In this document: positions 58,140 through 64,000 of the stretch, piece after piece | Numbering within the stretch: the stretch's first letter is position 1 | Layout of the letters: the number at the start of each line of letters is the position of its first letter | NCBI GenBank assembly: GCA_947505105.1 | Contig: CANNKG010000002.1 | Coordinates: 1-64,000 of the forward strand | Reading direction: 5' to 3' | Length of the DNA stretch: 64,000 bases | DNA from: Methylococcaceae bacterium | GTDB lineage: Bacteria; Pseudomonadota; Gammaproteobacteria; Methylococcales; Methylomonadaceae | Made by a program: the position numbers and the translations under genes | Notes under the pieces: generated by a model | Database searches by the model: none | Seen by the model: only the letters and a program-made list of their open reading frames with translations | What the model was told of the DNA's origin: nothing

Positions 58140-59033
58140 ATGAACGCTCCTGCGGTTCTTTACGAATCATCTTTGTCTCACCTAACCTTGCGCGCGCGTG
58201 GCAAGGTGCGCGATATTTATGATGTTGATGCGGACACTATGTTGATCGTCACTACCGACCGATTATCGGCATTCGATGTGATATTGCCGGATGCTATTCC
58301 AGGCAAGGGTAAAGTTTTAACGGCAGTTTCCAATTTCTGGTTTGAGATGATGCGTGACGTGATTCCGAATCATCTGTTGGATATTCCGCTGGCACAAATT
58401 GTGCCGGATCCGGTCGAGCTTGCTCAGATCGAAGGTCGAGCCATTGTGGTTAGAAAATTGCAACCGCTTCCGGTTGAAGCGATTGTGCGTGGCTATCTGA
58501 TTGGTTCTGGCTGGAAAGATTATCAAAAAACCGGTGCAGTATGCGGTATTGTGCTGCCGGAGGGTTTGAGGCAGGCTGAGCAGTTGCCAAGCCCAATTTT
58601 TACGCCCTCGACTAAAGCTGAAGTGACCGCTCATGATGAAAACATCAATTTTGAACAGGCGGTTGCGTTGATGGGGCAAGCGGTGGCTGAGCAGGTGCGT
58701 GGGGTCAGTATTGCGCTTTATAGCCGTGCGGCAGAGTATGCTAAGCAACGTGGCATCATTATTGCCGATACCAAATTTGAATTCGGACTTGATAAAACAG
58801 GAAAATTATATTTGATCGATGAGATATTAACGCCAGACTCTTCAAGATTTTGGCCCGCGGATCAATATCAAGTGGGTATCAGTCCACCAAGTTTTGATAA
58901 GCAATTTGTGCGTGACTATTTGGAAACGCTGGATTGGGATAAAACCGCTCCGGGCCCCAAGCTTCCGGCCGAAATTGCGGCCTATTGCAGTGCCAAATAT
59001 CAAGAGGCGCAAGCTCGTCTAGTGAATAATTGA
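58140..59033 (+). CDS. purC: Phosphoribosylaminoimidazole-succinocarboxamide synthase PurC
   Basis: PurC (297 residues) joins CAIR and aspartate to give SAICAR in purine synthesis. Features are the ATP-binding [22 protein letters not shown]-type start ([10 protein letters not shown]), [16 protein letters not shown] and [18 protein letters not shown], and [14 protein letters not shown]. The length is that of the longer ~300-residue form rather than the ~237-residue E. coli form. A GAGG site precedes the ATG. It converges with radC with only 10 nt between stops. Confidence 0.96.
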   Translation: MNAPAVLYESSLSHLTLRARGKVRDIYDVDADTMLIVTTDRLSAFDVILPDAIPGKGKVLTAVSNFWFEMMRDVIPNHLLDIPLAQIVPDPVELAQIEGRAIVVRKLQPLPVEAIVRGYLIGSGWKDYQKTGAVCGIVLPEGLRQAEQLPSPIFTPSTKAEVTAHDENINFEQAVALMGQAVAEQVRGVSIALYSRAAEYAKQRGIIIADTKFEFGLDKTGKLYLIDEILTPDSSRFWPADQYQVGISPPSFDKQFVRDYLETLDWDKTAPGPKLPAEIAAYCSAKYQEAQARLVNN

Positions 59034-59043
59034 AGGTTTCAAT

Positions 59044-59721
59044 TTAGAGTAGGCCGTGTTCTGCAAACGAATAAGGGATACCCTCACCGATAATGAAATG
59101 ATCGAGCACTCGGATATCGAGAAGATTAAGGGCTTGTTTAAGTTTTTCGGTGATTTGCTGATCGGCCCGGCTAGGTTCATTGATGCCTGAAGGATGATTG
59201 TGAGCAAAAATAACGGCGGCGGCATTATGATATAACGCCCTTTTCACTACTTCGCGTGGATAAATACTGGCATTGTCGATAGTGCCGCGAAATAATTCTT
59301 CGATCTGAATGACTCGATGCTGATTGTCTAAAAACAGGCAGGCAAACACTTCATAAGTGTAGCCTCGAAGTTGAGCGGTCAGGTAAGCACGAGTCAAATC
59401 AGGACTGGTCAGTGCATCCCCTTTTTGCAATATTTCCGAAAAATGTCGCTTGGCCATTTCAAGCACGGCTTGCAGTTGGGCGTATTTGGCGCTACCTAGG
59501 CCTGGACTTTGACAAAATTGGACTTGATCGGCGTTTAAGAGCGCTCGAAGTGAACCGAAATGATCGAGCAAGTCGCGTGCTAAATCGACCGCTGATTTTC
59601 CACGGATTCCGGTACGTAAGAAAATGGCAAGCAATTCGGCATTGGTAAGTGCCGCAGGACCCCGCTGCAGCAATTTTTCTCGTGGGCGTTCATCTTCAGG
59701 CCAATTGTTGATTCCCATCAT
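59044..59721 (-). CDS. radC: RadC family JAB1/MPN-domain protein
   Basis: This 225-residue UPF0758/RadC protein has an N-terminal helix-hairpin-helix region (about 1-80; [20 protein letters not shown]-like start) and a C-terminal JAMM metalloprotease-like domain with the metal motif [16 protein letters not shown]. The original DNA-repair assignment of the family is doubtful. Length is normal. Confidence 0.94.
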   Translation of the reverse strand: MMGINNWPEDERPREKLLQRGPAALTNAELLAIFLRTGIRGKSAVDLARDLLDHFGSLRALLNADQVQFCQSPGLGSAKYAQLQAVLEMAKRHFSEILQKGDALTSPDLTRAYLTAQLRGYTYEVFACLFLDNQHRVIQIEELFRGTIDNASIYPREVVKRALYHNAAAVIFAHNHPSGINEPSRADQQITEKLKQALNLLDIRVLDHFIIGEGIPYSFAEHGLL

Positions 59722-59878
59722 AGTATCTTCAATATAGGGTAATTTTTCATTATTTTATAAGTCAGCTCATAAAAATACTAGAATTGTTTTAGTTGAATAG
59801 GTATTCATTATCTGCAATATGTAGTTATACTTAATTCTTTAATTTTAGAACTTTTCAATTAGGATTAATTGAGCTATT

Positions 59879-61075
59879 TTGAAAACAAAACGTATTTTAT
59901 TGGGCATTAGTGGTGGGATTGCTGCATACAAGTGTGCCGAACTTGTTCGCTTGCTTGTTAAACAACAAATGGAAGTGCGTGTGGTCATGACTGAAGCTGC
60001 CATGAAGTTTGTAGCTCCAATGACCTTGCAGGCATTGTCGGGTTCCGAGGTTCATACCGAGTTATTTAATCCGGAACAGGAAAGGGCGATGGGACATATC
60101 GCCCTGGCGCGTTGGGCTGATGTGTTATTGATAGCTCCTGCAACCGCCGATATTGTTGCGAAATTAACTCACGGCTTAGCCGACGATCTGCTTACTACCC
60201 TGTATTTAGCGGCTGAATGTCCGGTTTTTATTGCGCCGGCAATGAATCAGGCTATGTGGCGTAAAGCCATCACTCAGCAGAATATTCAGCGCTTGAAGGA
60301 ACAGGGCGTTCAACTGATTGGACCAGAGTCTGGTGAGCAGGCTTGTGGTGATGTTGGTTTCGGACGGATGGCTGAGCCCGTTGACATTGTTGAACGACTT
60401 TTAGGTCAGGCACACTCAAATTGTTTACAAGGTAGAAAAGTCTTATTGACTGCCGGACCTACTCGCGAGTCTATCGATCCGGTCCGTTTTATCAGTAATC
60501 GGAGTTCCGGAAAAATGGGGTATGCCATTGCAGAGGCAGCTCATCATGCTGGCGCCGAGGTAACTTTAGTGAGTGGCCCCGTTAATTTAGGTGCGTCAGC
60601 GGGCATAAAATTAATCAAAGTTGAAACGGCGGCTCAAATGCATCAGGCGGTCATGGCGCAACTTATCCAATGTGACATCTTTATTGCGACTGCTGCGGTT
60701 GCCGACTATACAGTTCAAGAATCCAGTGCGGTAAAAATCAAAAAACACGATGAACTGTTGACCTTGACCTTAACCAAAACTCCGGACATTCTCGCTGAGG
60801 TCGCTAATCAGAAAGTGCCACCGTTTACGGTTGGATTCGCAGCGGAAACCGAGGATTTGGAAAGGTATGCTCTGGATAAGTTGCAGCGTAAAAAACTCTC
60901 GATGATAGCTGCAAATTGGGTAGGACGTGAACAAGGTGGCTTTGAAGATGATCAGAACGCTCTTCGAGTGTTCTGGAATGATGGCCAAGAAACTTTCAAT
61001 ATGATGCCTAAACAGCGATTGGCCGAGCATTTAATTGCGCTAATTGCACAACAATTTAATAAAACAACGTCATGA
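59879..61075 (+). CDS. coaBC: Bifunctional phosphopantothenoylcysteine decarboxylase/synthetase CoaBC
   Basis: CoaBC (398 residues) performs two coenzyme A steps: ligation of cysteine to phosphopantothenate (CoaB) and decarboxylation (CoaC). CoaC occupies about 1-180 ([27 protein letters not shown]). CoaB occupies about 190-398 ([42 protein letters not shown], and the KIKK loop). The start is TTG at 59879, next to a GAG motif 5 nt upstream; no ATG is near. Confidence 0.96.
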   Translation: MKTKRILLGISGGIAAYKCAELVRLLVKQQMEVRVVMTEAAMKFVAPMTLQALSGSEVHTELFNPEQERAMGHIALARWADVLLIAPATADIVAKLTHGLADDLLTTLYLAAECPVFIAPAMNQAMWRKAITQQNIQRLKEQGVQLIGPESGEQACGDVGFGRMAEPVDIVERLLGQAHSNCLQGRKVLLTAGPTRESIDPVRFISNRSSGKMGYAIAEAAHHAGAEVTLVSGPVNLGASAGIKLIKVETAAQMHQAVMAQLIQCDIFIATAAVADYTVQESSAVKIKKHDELLTLTLTKTPDILAEVANQKVPPFTVGFAAETEDLERYALDKLQRKKLSMIAANWVGREQGGFEDDQNALRVFWNDGQETFNMMPKQRLAEHLIALIAQQFNKTTS

Positions 61076-61527
61076 TAACGATACAACTTAAAATTATGGA
61101 TGACCGCTTAGGCAAAACCATTCCTTTGCCTGAGTACGCAACTCCGGGTTCGGCCGGTATGGATTTACGTGCCTGTATTGATAAGCCTATGGTGCTGGAA
61201 CCAGGTGTTACGGTGTTAATTCCGACCGGATTGGCGATACACCTTGCCGATCCTGGTTTGGCCGCGTTTATTTTACCGCGCTCGGGCTTAGGTCATAAAC
61301 ATGGGATCGTGCTCGGTAATTTAGTTGGTTTGTGTGATGCTGATTATCAAGGTCAGGTTTTTGTCTCTTGCTGGAATCGCGGGGATACTGCATATTCGAT
61401 TAATGTTGGTGAGCGCATTGCACAAATGGTCATAGTGCCCGTGCTCCAAGTTAATTTTGAACACGTTGATGAATTTGATAGCAGTATGCGTGGAGAGGGC
61501 GGTTTTGGGCACACAGGTAATCATTAA
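61072..61527 (+). CDS. dut: dUTP diphosphatase
   Basis: Dut (151 residues) hydrolyses dUTP to dUMP, keeping uracil out of DNA. All five trimeric dUTPase motifs are present: [40 protein letters not shown] and the C-terminal [10 protein letters not shown]. It overlaps coaBC by 4 nt (ATGA). Confidence 0.97.
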   Translation: MITIQLKIMDDRLGKTIPLPEYATPGSAGMDLRACIDKPMVLEPGVTVLIPTGLAIHLADPGLAAFILPRSGLGHKHGIVLGNLVGLCDADYQGQVFVSCWNRGDTAYSINVGERIAQMVIVPVLQVNFEHVDEFDSSMRGEGGFGHTGNH

Positions 61528-61551
61528 ATTCATTTTTATTAAGGTAGGGTT

Positions 61552-64000
61552 ATGAAGAAAATTTTTTTAGGCCTTCTGAGTATAGGAATATTGCATATAT
61601 TACTGGTGGCCGGAGGAATTTATGGTTTGTCGAGTGCTCAATTGCAACAGGCAGCGAATCAAGCGACTCAGGCACGTGCCGAAGCGATAGCGCTCAGTTT
61701 AAGTAAGCAATTGTCGTTGTTACAGGATCAGGTCGATGCGTTAGCGCAATCTCAGGCGGTGATTGACGGGTTTACGCGCGCCGATCCAAATGAACTGCGC
61801 CAAATCGCTCTGGGACTCGAAAAAATTTTACCCGGTGCCTTAAAAATTCGCTTGGTGATTCCGGGTTCTCAGGTTGTGGATAATGATGTACCGTTGATGG
61901 GTTTTGCCGATCGGGATTTGGTCAAAGAAAGCTTAATTACTAACCAGTTACCGGCAGTTCATGATCAGGATGTCAATAAACATCTTGCGCTGGTCGCAAG
62001 AACATTAAAAAATAATTTAGCCATTGGGGTTGTGCTTGCGAGTGTTGATCCGACGATTTTGACTAAAAGCATCCAGGCAGTTAACTTAAATAACGAATAT
62101 TTAAGTTTGATGCAAGGCCCGTTGATGCTTATGGAGCGAGGCGATAGCGCATTAAAGGTTAATGAAGGTAATAAAATTACGATTCCAAATACTCGCTGGG
62201 AAGTCTATTTCTGGTCACCTGACGCCCTTGATGCCTCTTTTCAGAGTTTGCTTGCAGTTGTTGTTTTGGTTGGGATGGTTTTATTTTCCTTATGTTGCTT
62301 TTTCGGTTTTCGGTATGTTGACGGTTTGCTGGTTAAGGATTTTGCCACGTTGTTGAGAGTTGCTAAAGATTTGCTAAACGGTAAAGCGAATGGCAATTAC
62401 CCGGTCAGTTTTTCTGAAATGCGCACGATGATCAGCACGCTTGTCCAATATAGGCGGGTACTCGATGATGATGGTCATGAAAAATCATCCTCAATGCTAA
62501 ATAGCGCCAAACTTAATGATTTTTTTGAGGAGTCTGAAGGTCTCAGTTTTCAAAAAACTGCCCTAAGTTCTGGTGGTATGCAAGATTCAACAAAAGAGAT
62601 GCCGGGACAACCCATCAAATTTGAAAATTATTTCGAGCCTCCTAAAGCCCCGGTTGAGATGGCTAATAATGCCGGCAACACTACGCTTAACTCATCGCGA
62701 TCTTCTATCTTTAAGCCTTTTGGAATATATGGTCAGGTCGATCTTACCTTAACTAAGGATATTGTTTTTGAATTGGGGCGGGCATTAGGATCTGAGGCAA
62801 AAGCACAACAAATAGAGCGCATTATCATGGGTTATGATGGACGTGCCTCAAGTCCTGTTTTGGCCGAGGCCCTTGCCAAAGGTATTATTGCCACCGGTGT
62901 GAATGTGCTGGATATTGGCCGAGTGCCAACCCCTTTGGTTTATTTTGTCGCTCACCATTCCGAAGGACGTTCAGGTGTGATGATCACCGGTGACCATCAT
63001 CCGGCTCAATATAATGGTTTTATTATGCAGTTCAACGACAAATTGCTGATTGAAGATAGTATCAAGCAACTCAAGCGCAGAATTGATAATGAAGATTTTG
63101 TAAGCGCCGATTTGGGAACGCTTGAACGAAATAGCCGTTATGTTAATGAATATATAGGTGTGCTTTCCGAAGAGATTCATATCGTTAGACCAATGAAAAT
63201 TGTCTTGGATTGTGGTAATGGCGTCACCAGTGAATTAGCGCCTAAACTCTTTAAAACGCTTGGCTGTGAAATCATTGAGTTATTTTGTGATATTGATGGC
63301 AATTATCCTAATCATTCACCTGATCCTTCCCGAGCAGAAAATTACAGCGATTTGAGTGCTGCGGTCTTGCATTATCAGGCAGATTTAGGGATTGTGCTTG
63401 ATGGTGATGGTGATCGACTGGGTGTAGTCGATTCGAAGGGTAAAATTATCTTGCCGGATCGTTTGATGATGTTGTTCGCCAAAGATGTGCTTGATGGAAG
63501 AATCGGGGCTCAGATCGTTCATGATGTGGGAAGTTCGAAGCTTCTTGATGCCCAAATTCAGAAATTCGGCGGTCGTTCTGTCCCGTCTAGTAGTGTGGGT
63601 CCATTGCTTAGAGCGAAATTAGTAGAGAACAGTGCTAAGTTGGCTGGGGGAATGGGAGGACATTTCATTATTAATGATCGTTGGTTTGATTTCGAAGATG
63701 CGCTTTATGCATCAGCACGTTTGATTCAAATCTTGTCGGGCGATCCACGTAATAGTGCTGAATTATTTGCGAGCTTTCCTGATGGGATTAATACCCCAGA
63801 ATTCACAGTAGACATGCCTGATGAGGAAAGTCAGAAATTGCTTGAGATATTGAAAAACGATTTGCAAATTAAAGGCGCTAAACTTAATGATATGGAAGGT
63901 TTACGCCTCGATTTTGCGGATGGATGGGGAATTGTTCGAGCAGATTATTTATCATCGGCACTGAAATTTCGTTTTGAAGCCGACAATCGCGAAGCGTTGG
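61552..64000 (+). CDS. Membrane-anchored AlgC-like phosphomannomutase paralogue, likely pseudoenzyme (runs off right edge)
   Basis: The visible 816 codons encode an N-terminal helix (about 5-25), a periplasmic sensor-like region (26-230), a second helix (about 233-255), a linker, and an AlgC-type phosphohexomutase domain (from about 385). The family is clear: GYDGRASSPVLAEALA, VLDCGNGVTSELAPKLFKTL, DGNYPNHSPDPS and the metal loop DGDGDR (Asp617, 619, 621). But the catalytic TGSHNP loop reads TGDHHP (Asp481 in place of phosphoserine), the sugar loop GEMSGH reads GGMGGH, and the phosphate loop RASNTTP reads RADYLSS. Such losses should abolish mutase activity. An AAGGTAGGG site precedes the ATG. 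A functional algC may follow beyond the window. Confidence 0.88.
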   Translation, partial: MKKIFLGLLSIGILHILLVAGGIYGLSSAQLQQAANQATQARAEAIALSLSKQLSLLQDQVDALAQSQAVIDGFTRADPNELRQIALGLEKILPGALKIRLVIPGSQVVDNDVPLMGFADRDLVKESLITNQLPAVHDQDVNKHLALVARTLKNNLAIGVVLASVDPTILTKSIQAVNLNNEYLSLMQGPLMLMERGDSALKVNEGNKITIPNTRWEVYFWSPDALDASFQSLLAVVVLVGMVLFSLCCFFGFRYVDGLLVKDFATLLRVAKDLLNGKANGNYPVSFSEMRTMISTLVQYRRVLDDDGHEKSSSMLNSAKLNDFFEESEGLSFQKTALSSGGMQDSTKEMPGQPIKFENYFEPPKAPVEMANNAGNTTLNSSRSSIFKPFGIYGQVDLTLTKDIVFELGRALGSEAKAQQIERIIMGYDGRASSPVLAEALAKGIIATGVNVLDIGRVPTPLVYFVAHHSEGRSGVMITGDHHPAQYNGFIMQFNDKLLIEDSIKQLKRRIDNEDFVSADLGTLERNSRYVNEYIGVLSEEIHIVRPMKIVLDCGNGVTSELAPKLFKTLGCEIIELFCDIDGNYPNHSPDPSRAENYSDLSAAVLHYQADLGIVLDGDGDRLGVVDSKGKIILPDRLMMLFAKDVLDGRIGAQIVHDVGSSKLLDAQIQKFGGRSVPSSSVGPLLRAKLVENSAKLAGGMGGHFIINDRWFDFEDALYASARLIQILSGDPRNSAELFASFPDGINTPEFTVDMPDEESQKLLEILKNDLQIKGAKLNDMEGLRLDFADGWGIVRADYLSSALKFRFEADNREAL

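Noticed and set aside
59028-59044. AATTGAA-GGT-TTCAATT hairpin between purC and radC
   Set aside because: Weak AT-rich stem with a 3-nt loop and no T-tract; too weak to call a terminator.

Overview
The window looks like a chromosomal segment of a gammaproteobacterium, most likely a methanotroph-type Methylococcales. The reasons are a complete pqqABCDE set for the methanol dehydrogenase cofactor, gammaproteobacterial mreBCD-mrdAB-mltB-dac-ybeD synteny, coaBC-dut followed by an algC-like gene, HemG, GatCAB, and moderate GC. This assignment is inferred from gene content only. No tRNA, rRNA, CRISPR array or intact insertion sequence was seen.

Layout. Bases 1-11,000, almost all minus strand: a large sensor kinase whose receiver domain stops before its phospho-acceptor, a PaaK-like adenylate-forming enzyme, and a compact run mnmH-selD-hemG-acyltransferase. 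MnmH uses selenophosphate made by the fused SelD. Bases 11,000-16,000: one large MASE1/PAS/GAF/GGDEF/EAL protein. Bases 16,000-19,250: gatCAB on the minus strand. Bases 19,450-28,920: a long plus-strand cell-wall elongation run mreB-mreC-mreD-mrdA-mrdB-mltB-dac-dat-ybeD, mostly with 4-10 nt overlaps. Bases 28,970-34,590: an SNF2-type helicase, a DUF815 AAA ATPase, an orphan small ORF and a YeiW-type cysteine-cluster protein.

Bases 34,670-47,660 form an accessory island. A minus-strand operon (GAF-HD-GYP protein, CHASE2 adenylate cyclase, exported FecR-like protein) diverges from a plus-strand operon (exported TPR-CHAT caspase-like protein, a very large TpsA exoprotein, its TpsB transporter). 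The 600-bp divergent region holds an inverted repeat and a REP-like element. I regard this as the best candidate for an undescribed system: second-messenger enzymes facing a two-partner secretion locus with a periplasmic protease.

Bases 47,900-57,000: two small orphan genes, then a minus-strand block pqqA-terminator-pqqB-pqqC-(Uma2 genes and remnants)-pqqD-pqqE, followed by a HupE-like membrane protein with a long unexplained tail coupled to a TonB-dependent receptor (possible metal uptake). Bases 57,200-64,000 are housekeeping: djlA, purC, radC, coaBC, dut. The window ends in a membrane-anchored AlgC-like protein in which the catalytic serine, sugar loop and phosphate loop are all replaced, so it is probably a pseudoenzyme.

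The window is rich in nucleotide signalling (GGDEF/EAL, HD-GYP, class III cyclase, sensor kinase) and in exported surface factors.
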